Assembly (NCBI RefSeq): GCF_016458305.1
Contig: NZ_JAEMHL010000001.1
Span: forward strand, 124,001-188,000
Length of the DNA stretch: 64,000 nucleotides
Source of the DNA: Geomonas anaerohicana
Lineage (GTDB): Bacteria; Desulfobacterota; Desulfuromonadia; Geobacterales; Geobacteraceae
Direction of reading: 5' to 3'
Shown piece after piece: positions 1 to 9,000 of the stretch. Within the stretch, counting starts at the first letter, position 1. Every line of letters begins with the position of its first letter. Below the pieces are notes generated by a model. It searched no databases and was not told where the DNA came from. It saw only the letters and a list, made by a program, of their open reading frames with translations. A program made the translations under genes and the position numbers.

Positions 1-857
<857 letters not shown>

Positions 858-862
858 GCTTT

Positions 863-948
863 GGAGGAATGGCCGAGTGGTTGAAGGCGGCGGTCTTGAA
901 AACCGTTGAACGAAAGTTCCGTGGGTTCGAATCCTACTTCCTCCGCCA
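863..948 (+). tRNA. tRNA-Ser (UGA anticodon)
   Basis: An 86-base cloverleaf with acceptor stem GGAGGAA/TTCCTCC, discriminator G and encoded CCA. The anticodon loop CTTGAAA gives anticodon TGA. It has the long variable arm typical of tRNA-Ser and the T loop GGTTCGAATCC. It sits directly after serS. Confidence 0.96.
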
Positions 949-987
949 TTGATTTAGCGCAGCACACATAGCAGTAGAGGTTGAAAC

Positions 988-1080
988 GGAGAGCTGGCCG
1001 AGTAGGTCGAAGGCGCACGCCTGCTAAGCGTGTATACTGGGAAACCGGTATCGAGGGTTCGAATCCCTCGCTCTCCGCCA
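988..1080 (+). tRNA. tRNA-Ser (GCU anticodon)
   Basis: A 93-base cloverleaf with acceptor GGAGAGC/GCTCTCC, discriminator G and encoded CCA. The anticodon loop CTGCTAA gives anticodon GCT, reading AGC/AGU. It has a long variable arm and the T loop GGTTCGAATCC. This is the second serine tRNA within 130 bases of serS. Confidence 0.96.
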
Positions 1081-1139
1081 CTTTTTTTGCAGTACGCAGT
1101 GCGGTTCTTGCAGCGCCGGAGGTTCTGTTGAAGCGGTTG

Positions 1140-1601
1140 ATGAAACTGACGGTTTTGTCTCTCATCGCTCTCGGGTTCGCAGCAGGTTGCAACGAGAAGG
1201 AAAAAACGGAGCAGGCGGCGGTTGCACCTAAGGTGACCGAGGCTCCCTCCACGGTAGTAGTACCGGAGCAGGTGAAGGGCAAGTGGAAGGCGGTGCAGAT
1301 CGAGGTCGCCGACAAGAACGCCCACCTGAAGAAGGTGTACACCCTGGACATAGGTTCCGATTTCAAGCTTCCTGGATCGGACCTGACGCTCAAGGTGGAA
1401 ACGTTTTTACCGCATTTCGTGATGGAAGGGACCACCCTTACTTCCCAGTCCAATGATTTGGTGAATCCCGCGGCACAACTGGTGATCCGGGAGCAGGGGA
1501 AGGAGATTTACAAGGGGTGGTTGTTTTCGCTCTACCCGACCACACATGCGTTTCAGCATCCGCAGTACGGTTTCACACTGGTCGATTACAAGGCCAGTTG
1601 A
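1140..1601 (+). CDS. DUF2155 lipoprotein
   Basis: Predicted 153-residue lipoprotein of unknown function. The frame is open further upstream but runs into the tRNA, so I place the start at 1140, where a hydrophobic segment (LTVLSLIALGFAAGC) ends in a lipobox Cys. A polar linker rich in E, K and A follows. The C-terminal ~95 residues match the DUF2155 pattern from memory: GKWKAV...YTLDIG...PGSDLTLKVETFLP, then NPAAQLVI...KGWLFSLYPTTHAFQHPQYGFTLVD. Such proteins are common in Geobacter and related bacteria with no assigned role. It lies between two tRNA pairs with no obvious functional partner. Confidence 0.85.
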   Translation: MKLTVLSLIALGFAAGCNEKEKTEQAAVAPKVTEAPSTVVVPEQVKGKWKAVQIEVADKNAHLKKVYTLDIGSDFKLPGSDLTLKVETFLPHFVMEGTTLTSQSNDLVNPAAQLVIREQGKEIYKGWLFSLYPTTHAFQHPQYGFTLVDYKAS

Positions 1602-1609
1602 TATAGCAT

Positions 1610-1686
1610 GCGCTCGTAGCTCAGCTGGATAGAGCAACGGACTACGAATCCGTAGGTCGGGAGTTCGAATCTCTCCGAGCGCGCCA
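1610..1686 (+). tRNA. tRNA-Arg (ACG anticodon)
   Basis: A 77-base cloverleaf with acceptor GCGCTCG/CGAGCGC, discriminator G and encoded CCA. The anticodon loop CTACGAA gives anticodon ACG. It starts 8 bases after the DUF2155 gene. Confidence 0.96.
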
Positions 1687-1707
1687 TAAAAAGTAGCACC
1701 GCAGTTT

Positions 1708-1784
1708 GCGCCCGTAGCTCAGCTGGATAGAGCACAAGACTACGAATCTTGGGGCCAGGAGTTCGAATCTCTTCGGGCGCGCCA
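1708..1784 (+). tRNA. tRNA-Arg (ACG anticodon), second divergent copy
   Basis: A 77-base cloverleaf with acceptor GCGCCCG/CGGGCGC, discriminator G and encoded CCA. The anticodon loop CTACGAA again gives ACG. The anticodon stem (AAGA/TCTT) and variable region differ from the copy 21 bases upstream, so this is an old rather than a recent duplication. The T stem contains a G-U pair. Confidence 0.94.
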
Positions 1785-1793
1785 TATTGAAAA

Positions 1794-1834
1794 ACAAAAC
1801 AGCCTCTCCAGATTCACTGGAGGGGCTGTTTTGT
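1794..1834 (+). terminator. Rho-independent terminator of the serS/tRNA unit
   Basis: A strong hairpin: ACAAAACAGCCTCTCCAG (1794-1811), a 5-base loop, then the complementary arm ending in TTTTGTTT. There is one G-U pair. It lies 10 bases after the last tRNA. Confidence 0.9.
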
Positions 1835-2283
1835 TTCGTGTGGTCTCTGAGCCTGAGGTCGGTGATGATATGGCATGAAACAGTTTGAAAGGCGACTACT
1901 TCCTTTCCCCCTTCCGCTCCCAGCCCAAAGATGGGGGTCTGCTTCTCTCCACAGCTTCTTTTCTCGTTCCTGCCATTGGTACGAAACGATCGTACCCCGC
2001 CTCTCTCCTCTTTGTCGCGAGTCTCCCCTTGGGGATTGTGTCATCGGCGTCTAGAAGCCAATTGTGGGGCTTTGACTGCCGTTCGCGAGCGGAAAACGCG
2101 AGACGTTTCGGCGTCTTCATCGGATCTGCGGAGGAAGTCGCACACATGGGCTTGAGGACAGGGTTCTCAGCGCTTCGCCCTCTTCTGTAAGTGTGTGGTG
2201 ATTATTTGGTCTATCCCGGATTGGATGCTGGGATCGTTAAGAAGGCTGCCAGGGCAACCTGACATCGTTTACGACAGCGATGC
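1835..2283. other. Intergenic region without a recognisable gene
   Basis: About 450 bases between the tRNA terminator and the stop codon of the minus-strand regulator. Open frames here (for example 1885-2190 plus) are compositionally odd, match no family I recognise and overlap each other on both strands. I see no convincing promoter, RNA or repeat. Confidence 0.5.
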
Positions 2284-3849
2284 TTAATTCCCATGGGTGC
2301 TCTTGTCCCGCTGCCGGCGGCGGTAGCTGATTCCGAGTTTGTCCAGGCGCCAGCGCAGGGTGTTCGGATTCATTCCGAGCAGTTCGGCGGCGCCGCCGGA
2401 ACCGTGGATCTTCCCGTTGCTGAGCTTCATGGCTTCGATGATATGTGCGGACATCGCCTGGTCCAGTGTGGAAGGGGGGGGAGGCGAGGCGTCGCCGACG
2501 GCAACCATTTTTGTCTCTCTTGTTCGATTGGGGCCTATTAGGTCAAACGCCAGCGGGCCTCCCCGATGCCGGATCAGCTCGCGCTCGACCAGGTTTTCCA
2601 ACTCACGGACGTTGCCGGGCCAATCGTATTCCATGAGCCGCAGCAGCGCCCCGGGCGCCACCGAGGGGGGGATGGACATGCCGAACTCCCTGCTTTTCAC
2701 CGCCAGGAAATAGCGGACCAATGCGGGAATATCCTCTTTGCGCTGCCGCACCGGCGGCACGATGATCGGGAAGCCGCTCAGCCGGTACCACAGGTCCTCG
2801 CGGAAGGCGCCTTCCGTTATCATGCTCTGCAGGTTGCGGTGCGTGGCCGCGATCACCCTGATGTTGACGGGGATGGCCCTCTTGCCTCCCACCCTCTCCA
2901 CCTCGTGGTTTTGCAGCACCCGCAACAGCCGCACTTGGGCCGACAGTGGCAGCTCGCCGATCTCATCCAGGAAAATAGTCCCCCCGTCGGCGCGCTCGAA
3001 TCTTCCCCTGCTCTCGGCAAGGGCTCCGGTGAACGCTCCTCGCTCGTGGCCGAACAGCTCGCTGTCGATGAGGCTGTCGGGAAGCGCGCCGCAATTGACT
3101 TTTATGAGGGGCCCTTGCTTGCGCGGCGACGAGAAGTGGATGGCATTGGCTATCAATTCCTTGCCGGTCCCCGTTTCGCCGAGCAGCAGCACCGTGTTAT
3201 TGAGCGGCGCCACCTGGCGCACCATCTCCATCACGTTGCGCAGCCCGGTGTTCGCTCCGATGACGTCTTCCGCAGCGCCGCCGTACAGCTCACGGTTCAG
3301 GAAGCGCTTGTCGTCGAGCAGCACCGCCTGGTAGCGCAGCACTTCCTCGTGGGCGAGGGCGTTGGCCAGCGCTATTGCGAACGGCTTGGCGATCCCACCA
3401 ATCAGCTCGACCTGCTCCGCCGTGTATTTCCCTTCCCCCCCCGCGCGCAGTACCAACCCGCCCAGGAGTTCCCCCTTGATCCTCAAGGGGACCATGAGGT
3501 CGGTAATACCTTTGTAGTAATTCATCATTGGCGCTAAGGCCCGGAAGATCTCGTCATGTTCGGGATCCACGATAAAAGGTGCGGAGAAATTGCGAGCAGC
3601 GACCTTTTCCAGCAGCCCTTCCGGAAGCGGCAGGATCTCTTCCGGCACGGTGACATGACAACTGTTCTCGAAGGCGTTGGCTATGCGCCTTACCGCTCCC
3701 AGCCGTTCGTCGAGGATGAAGAGGGTGAGCAGATCCACCGGGACCTGGTGTCTCAGGTAGTCGAATGCGCTGCTCATAGACTCATTGATATCGAGGCTGC
3801 TGCAGATTCTTAGCGTTATCTCTTTGATGAACTCGTCGCTGCTGCTCAT
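2284..3849 (-). CDS. Sigma-54-dependent activator, GAF-AAA+-Fis HTH
   Basis: Predicted enhancer-binding transcription activator of 521 residues. A GAF-like sensor covers roughly residues 15-170. The AAA+ domain follows, with Walker A GETGTGK (224-230) and the sigma-54 contact loop GAFTGA (271-276), then Walker B FLDEIGELPL. The C-terminus has a Fis-type helix-turn-helix (GGAAELLGMNPNTLRWRLDKL). The frame is open 39 codons further, but ATG 3849 follows AGGAAGGGAAAGACAACA and begins the recognisable domain. The layout resembles NorR/FhlA regulators; the ligand cannot be read from sequence. It is divergent from the azoreductase at 4080, which has a -24/-12 promoter, so that unit is the likely target. 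Confidence 0.9.
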   Translation of the reverse strand: MSSSDEFIKEITLRICSSLDINESMSSAFDYLRHQVPVDLLTLFILDERLGAVRRIANAFENSCHVTVPEEILPLPEGLLEKVAARNFSAPFIVDPEHDEIFRALAPMMNYYKGITDLMVPLRIKGELLGGLVLRAGGEGKYTAEQVELIGGIAKPFAIALANALAHEEVLRYQAVLLDDKRFLNRELYGGAAEDVIGANTGLRNVMEMVRQVAPLNNTVLLLGETGTGKELIANAIHFSSPRKQGPLIKVNCGALPDSLIDSELFGHERGAFTGALAESRGRFERADGGTIFLDEIGELPLSAQVRLLRVLQNHEVERVGGKRAIPVNIRVIAATHRNLQSMITEGAFREDLWYRLSGFPIIVPPVRQRKEDIPALVRYFLAVKSREFGMSIPPSVAPGALLRLMEYDWPGNVRELENLVERELIRHRGGPLAFDLIGPNRTRETKMVAVGDASPPPPSTLDQAMSAHIIEAMKLSNGKIHGSGGAAELLGMNPNTLRWRLDKLGISYRRRQRDKSTHGN

Positions 3850-3988
3850 TGTTGTCTTTCCCTTCCTCGCCTCTTCACCGCATCCCGTCGCTTGCATGGA
3901 TCTCGAACTACCAAATGCTGTAATCCTGCCTTTTTTCACAACATACCGCAATAGTTTTTGCGGCATCTTGTGAACACGACTTGTGCGC

Positions 3989-4002
3989 CATGTCCTAACA
4001 TG
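3989..4002. promoter_or_regulatory. Possible activator-binding inverted repeat
   Basis: CATGT-CCTA-ACATG is a perfect 5-bp inverted repeat with a 4-base spacer in the divergent intergenic region, about 25 bases upstream of the sigma-54 promoter. It could be the upstream activating site of the adjacent enhancer-binding protein. It is short and unusually close to the promoter, so it may be chance. Confidence 0.35.
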
Positions 4003-4026
4003 TCGAAATCATTTGATAACTGTGGC

Positions 4027-4042
4027 TGGCATGGTCGTCGCT
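4027..4042 (+). promoter_or_regulatory. Sigma-54 (-24/-12) promoter
   Basis: TGGCATGGTCGTCGCT fits the RpoN consensus TGGCACG-N4-TTGCW with two mismatches, and the invariant GG and GC keep the required spacing. The transcription start would be near 4054, 26 bases before the azoreductase ATG. Confidence 0.78.
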
Positions 4043-4079
4043 ATGAGAATGACAAGAAATCCAACGGAAAGGGTTACTC

Positions 4080-4709
4080 ATGGCCACCATTCTCTATGTC
4101 ACCGCGAACGTAAAAGCCGAGGCCGCATCGCGCAGTCTTCTGCTCGGCGCCGAGTTCCTGGAGGAGTACCTGCGCCTGAACCCGCGGGACGAACTCCAGG
4201 TGCTCGATGTGTACCGAGACAGCATCCAGCGCGTCGACCAGGACGTCCTCAGCGCCTGGGCGCGCGTCGAGCGGGGTGAGGACCACGCGCTGCTCTCGGA
4301 CGAAGAGCGGCACAAGATCAACCGCATCTGGCGCATCGCAGACCAGTTTCTCAGGTGCGACAAGTATGTCTTCGTCACCCACAGCCTGAACCTGTGGCTG
4401 CCGGCTGAGTTCAAGATGTACGTCGATGCCACCTGCGTTCTCGACCGTACTTATCGGCTGACACCTAACGGCAGCGAAGGGATGCTGCGCGGCCTCCCGA
4501 GGAAGTCCCTGCACTTGCACGCCGCTGCGGCATACAGCTTGGCCGGGGAGCGTGACCAGAGCGTGACCTATCTCCGCTCGGTGCTCAACGTGCTCGGTGT
4601 GGCATCTCAGGAGACGGTTCTGCTCAAGGGTGATGACCCGGAATCGGGTTCCTGGGAGGAATACGAATCCGTCCGCACCACATTGCTGGGACTGGCGCGC
4701 ACCTTTTAA
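4080..4709 (+). CDS. azoR: FMN-dependent NADH-azoreductase family protein
   Basis: Flavodoxin-fold quinone/azo reductase of 209 residues, near the usual ~200. Family features seen: an early SRSLLLGAEFLEEYL segment after the first beta strand (FMN phosphate side), the NPRDELQVLDVYRD stretch, the LNLWLPAEFKMYVDATCVLDRTYRLTPNGSEGML block corresponding to AzoR's NFxxPAxxKxYID...TFxYT region, and a C-terminal helix. Probable reaction: two-electron reduction of quinones or azo compounds with NADH and FMN. A sigma-54 promoter and divergent activator lie upstream. The RND adaptor starts 42 bases downstream, suggesting co-transcription and a role in detoxifying electrophiles alongside efflux. Confidence 0.85.
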   Translation: MATILYVTANVKAEAASRSLLLGAEFLEEYLRLNPRDELQVLDVYRDSIQRVDQDVLSAWARVERGEDHALLSDEERHKINRIWRIADQFLRCDKYVFVTHSLNLWLPAEFKMYVDATCVLDRTYRLTPNGSEGMLRGLPRKSLHLHAAAAYSLAGERDQSVTYLRSVLNVLGVASQETVLLKGDDPESGSWEEYESVRTTLLGLARTF

Positions 4710-4751
4710 CCTTCAACGATGAAGAAAATAACAAGGAAAAGGAGCATCACA

Positions 4752-5978
4752 ATGAAATTTAGATTCGAGACTGCAGTGACGGCCGTTTGCCTGTCGGCAG
4801 TGGGAATTTCGCTGGCGGCATGCAGTGGCGAGCAACACAACAAGGAAACCAAAGGGGATGCCGTGCCGGTGGTGGTGGGGCGGGTCAAGAAGGTCCAGGA
4901 GCGAGAGACCATCTCGGTGAGCGGGACGGTCGCAACCCCCAATGCACCGGCGACGCTTTCCTTCCTGGTATCCGGGAAGGTGGTCTTCGTAGGACCGCGC
5001 GAGGGTGAGTTCGTGAAGAAGGGGCAGGTCCTGGCCAGGATCGATCCCACCGATTTCAACCTTTCCGTCAAAGGCGCCGCCGCCCAGCTGGCCAGCACCG
5101 AGGCCGCACTGGAAAAGGCGATGAACTCGGCGCGGCCGGAGCATCTGGAGCAGGCGCGCATCGGGTATGAGCGGGCCGAGGACGAGTACCGGCGCATGAA
5201 GATGCTCTACGACTCCAAGAGCCTGGCGCCCAACGACTTCCAGAAGTACAAAGCGGCCTACGAGCACGCCAGACAGGAGTACGACCAGGCCAAGGCCGGC
5301 GGCCAGAAGGAGGACAAGGCCCTGGCGAGGGCAGGGTACAACCAGGCGGCGGCCCACCTCGACGTCGCCAAAAAGGCGCTTGGAGATGCGACGCTGTACG
5401 CGCCCATGGACGGGTACATCGCCAAACGTGCCGTGGAGCCGGGCGACACCGCTGCGGCCGGGCGTCTCGTCTTCGAGATGGTCCGCATGGACCCGGTCGA
5501 GGTGAGCGTGGGCGTACCGGAGACCGACGTGCACCTGGTCAGCATCGGCCAGAAGGCCGACATCGCCGTACCGGCCCTCCCCGGGAAGTCCTTTCAGGGG
5601 ACAGTGCGCGTCATCAACGTTTCCGCTGACTCGAATACCCGCACCTACATGACCAGGATCAGCGTCCCCAACCCGGAGCATGCCCTCAGGGTGGGGATGG
5701 TGTCGGAGGCGACCATCCGTGGCAACCGCACCGTGTCCATGGTGACGCTCCCCGGCGACGCGGTGGTGCGCGACCCGCAGGGGGCGACACAGGTATACGT
5801 CTACTACCCCGACCAGAAGCGCGTCTACACCAAACGTGTGGAAATCGGCGCAGCGGTCAACAAGGACATCGAGATCAAGAGCGGTCTTGACGACAACGAA
5901 CTGATCGTCCTCGCCGGGCAGGCAAAGCTCAGAAACGGCGCGGTGGTGTCGGCAACGGAACAGACGGCTCGGAAATAG
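4752..5978 (+). CDS. RND efflux periplasmic adaptor lipoprotein (membrane fusion protein)
   Basis: Adaptor linking an inner-membrane RND pump to an outer-membrane channel. I chose ATG 4752 over 4719 because AAGGAG precedes it by 7 bases and it opens a clean lipoprotein signal ending LAAC (Cys 24). The 408 residues show the usual order: beta-barrel/lipoyl half (ATLSFLVSGKVVFVGPREGEFVKKGQVLARID), an alpha-helical hairpin with coiled-coil composition (residues ~90-195), the lipoyl second half (YAPMDGYIAKRAVEPGD), then beta-barrel and membrane-proximal domains. The pump gene begins 24 bases downstream, so the two form an operon. Substrate unknown. Confidence 0.92.
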   Translation: MKFRFETAVTAVCLSAVGISLAACSGEQHNKETKGDAVPVVVGRVKKVQERETISVSGTVATPNAPATLSFLVSGKVVFVGPREGEFVKKGQVLARIDPTDFNLSVKGAAAQLASTEAALEKAMNSARPEHLEQARIGYERAEDEYRRMKMLYDSKSLAPNDFQKYKAAYEHARQEYDQAKAGGQKEDKALARAGYNQAAAHLDVAKKALGDATLYAPMDGYIAKRAVEPGDTAAAGRLVFEMVRMDPVEVSVGVPETDVHLVSIGQKADIAVPALPGKSFQGTVRVINVSADSNTRTYMTRISVPNPEHALRVGMVSEATIRGNRTVSMVTLPGDAVVRDPQGATQVYVYYPDQKRVYTKRVEIGAAVNKDIEIKSGLDDNELIVLAGQAKLRNGAVVSATEQTARK

Positions 5979-6002
5979 ACCGGCAAACGAGAGGAATAGA
6001 GT

Positions 6003-9000
6003 ATGACACCGATAAAGTTTTCCCTTCGCTATCCACCCGTCACCCTGATACTGACGGCGATGGTCGTGTTCATCGGCATCCACGCCTTTCTGAAAATGCA
6101 GCGGACCGAGGATCCTACCATCACCATAAGGACCGGGCTCGTGGCCGCCATGTATCCCGGCGCGACGTCCGAGCAGGTGGAAAAACAGGTAACCAAGACC
6201 CTTGAAAAACACATCTTCAAGTTCCCCGAAGTCCGCAAGGAGAAGACCTACTCCACGAGCCGGCCCGGCGTCGCCATCATCAACGTGGAGCTTGAGGACA
6301 CCGTGAAGAACTCGGACCAGTTCTGGGCCAAGCTGCGCCACGAGATGAACCTGGTGCGCACGACCGAGCTCCCCGCCGGGGTGATGGGGCCGGTGGTCGA
6401 TTCCGACTTCGGCGACACGGTGGCCATGCTGGTGGCGGTGCACGGCAAGAGGTACGGCTACCGCGAACTCAGGGACTACGCCGACAAGATCCACGACGAG
6501 ATGCGCACGGTCCGGGAAGTGGGCAAGCTGGTGACCTACGGCAACCAGTCGGAAGAGATCCGGATCACCGGGAGCCTTGAGAGGATCGCACAGTACTTCA
6601 CGGATACCCGCCAGATCGTGAACGCGCTCAGGGAGAGAAACGCCATCCAAAGCGCCGGGCATTTCGAGGCCGAGCGCTCGAAGGCGCCGTTGAGGACCAC
6701 CGGCATCTTCAATACCGAGGACGAGATCCGCAACGTCCTGGTCGATGTCTCCAAGGACGGCCATCCCCTCTACATCAAGGATTTCGCCAAGGTGGAGCGG
6801 CGCTACCAGGACCCGACCTTCATGGTCCGCTACGACGGCGACCCCTGTCTGCTGCTGTCCGTGGAGATGCAGAAGGGCAAGAACATCGTGGAACTGGGGG
6901 AACAGCTGGATACGGTGTTCAAACGCCTCAAGGTGCTCCTCCCTCCCGACGTGAAGCTGGACCTGGTCGCCAACCAGCCGGAGGTGGTCAAGGAGCGGAC
7001 CGAGTCGCTGAGCCACGAATTCCTGCTGGCGATCATCTCGGTGGTCCTGGTCACCATCGTGCTGCTCCCCTTGAGGGTCGCCGTGATCGCCGCTCTGGCC
7101 ATACCGGTGACCCTGTGCGGCACGCTCGGTGTCATGAACGCCTTCGGCATCGCCCTGCACCAGGTTTCTATCGCCGGCCTCATCATGGTGCTCGGCATCG
7201 TGGTGGACGACGCCATCGTGATCGCGGACAACTACGTCGAGCTTTTGGACCACAAGGTGCCCAAGGCGGAGGCGGCCTGGCGCTGCGCCAGCGACGTGCT
7301 GGTGCCGGTACTCACCGCCACCATCACCATCATAGCCTCGTTCCTGCCGCTGCTGATCATCACCGGTTCGGTGGGCGAGTTCATCATGGCGCTCCCGCTC
7401 ACCGTGGCCATAGCCCTCGCGGTCTCCTTCGTCGTGGCGGTCTTCCTGACCCCGCTTCTGTGCCGGTTCTTCATCCAGAAGGGGCTGCACGACCACGACG
7501 CCGCGCCGGAGCACGGCAAGCAGAAGAAGAGTCTGCTCGACCGGCTCCAGGACAACTACGGCGTGTGGATCGGCATATTCATCAAGCGCAAGTGGCTCGG
7601 CTTCACTCTCGGGGGATGCGCCTTCGTCTTCGGGGTGCTGCTGTTTGCCGCGGTGCCGCAGCAGTTCTTCCCTTCGGCGGAGCGCAACCAGTTCGGGATC
7701 GACGTCTGGATGCCGCAGGGTACCAGGATCGAGGCGACGGACGAGGTCCTTAGAAAGATCGAAAAGAGCCTGGGAGCCCACAAGGGCGTCACCCACTACG
7801 CCACCTTCGTCGGCCAAAGCGCCCCGAGGTTCTACTACAACGTAAACCCGCAGCAGCCCGACGCCGCTTACGGCCAGTTCATCGTCAACACCGCCTCCGT
7901 GAAGGACACCACGCGTCTTGTGAAGGAACTGCGTGCCGATTTGGCCAAGGTTGCTCCGGAGGCGATGGTCATCGTGAAAGAGTTGCAGCAGGGGGCCCAG
8001 ATGGAGGCGCCTATCGAGGTGCGCATAGCCGGAGACGACATCTCCGAGCTGAAGCGGTTGGGGGAGAAGGTGCAAGGAATCCTGGAGAGCATTCCCGACA
8101 CCGAGTACGTCTTCAGGGACTACCTCAACGACTCCTACATGGTGGACGTCAAGGTGAACGACGAACTGGCCAACCGTCTGGGGCTCACCGACGCATCGGT
8201 GTCCCAGACCCTCGCGGGCGCCTTCGACGGCTCCGCGGTCAGCACCTTCTGGGAAGGGGACCGGGCTATCGACATCAAGCTGAGGCTCGACGCCGCGTCG
8301 CGTTCATCCTTCGGCGACATCGAGAACACCTATCTCAATTCCGACCTTACCCGCGCCAGGGTGCCGCTGCGCGCCGTCGCCACGCTGGCGCCCGAATGGC
8401 AGACCAGCAGGATCGTGCGTAGAAACGGCGTGCACACCATGACCATCCGGGCCTTCCAGAAGCCGGGGGGCTATGCTTCCAAAATCCTGGAGCAGGCGAT
8501 GCCGCGCATCAAGGCCTTGGAGCTCCCCACCGGGTACCGGATCTACTACGGCGGCGAAAAGGACAACCAGGAAGAGACCTTCCCGCAGATGGTGTCCGCT
8601 CTTGCCATCAGCCTGGTGGCCATCTTCCTGGTCCTCTTGGTGCAGTTCAGGACCATTTCCGACCCGCTGGTGGTGATGGCCTCGATCCCGCTGACCCTGT
8701 TCGGGGCGATTTTAGGGCTCGTGATCACCCACAACCCCTTCGGCTTCACCGCGTTCATGGGGCTCATCAGTCTGTGCGGCATCGTGGTCAGAAACGGGAT
8801 CATCCTGGTCGACTACTGCAACGAACGGGTCGCCGAGGGGGAAAGCCTCGAGAATGCCGCGCGGGAGGCGGGTGCCAGGCGGCTGCGCCCCATCTTCCTC
8901 ACCACGATGGCGGCGGCCGTGGGGGTTACCCCCATGATCCTGTCCCGGTCGAGCCTTTGGAGCCCGCTGGCGAGCGTCATCGCCTTCGGCCTCATCTTCT

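Noticed and set aside
1885-2190. 101-codon ORF in the 1.8-2.3 kb gap
   Set aside because: Overlaps other frames on both strands, has an unusual composition and no ribosome site; not supported.
4713-8075. Very long minus-strand ORF (1120 codons) opposite the RND operon
   Set aside because: High-GC third-position shadow of a real plus-strand gene; no domains.
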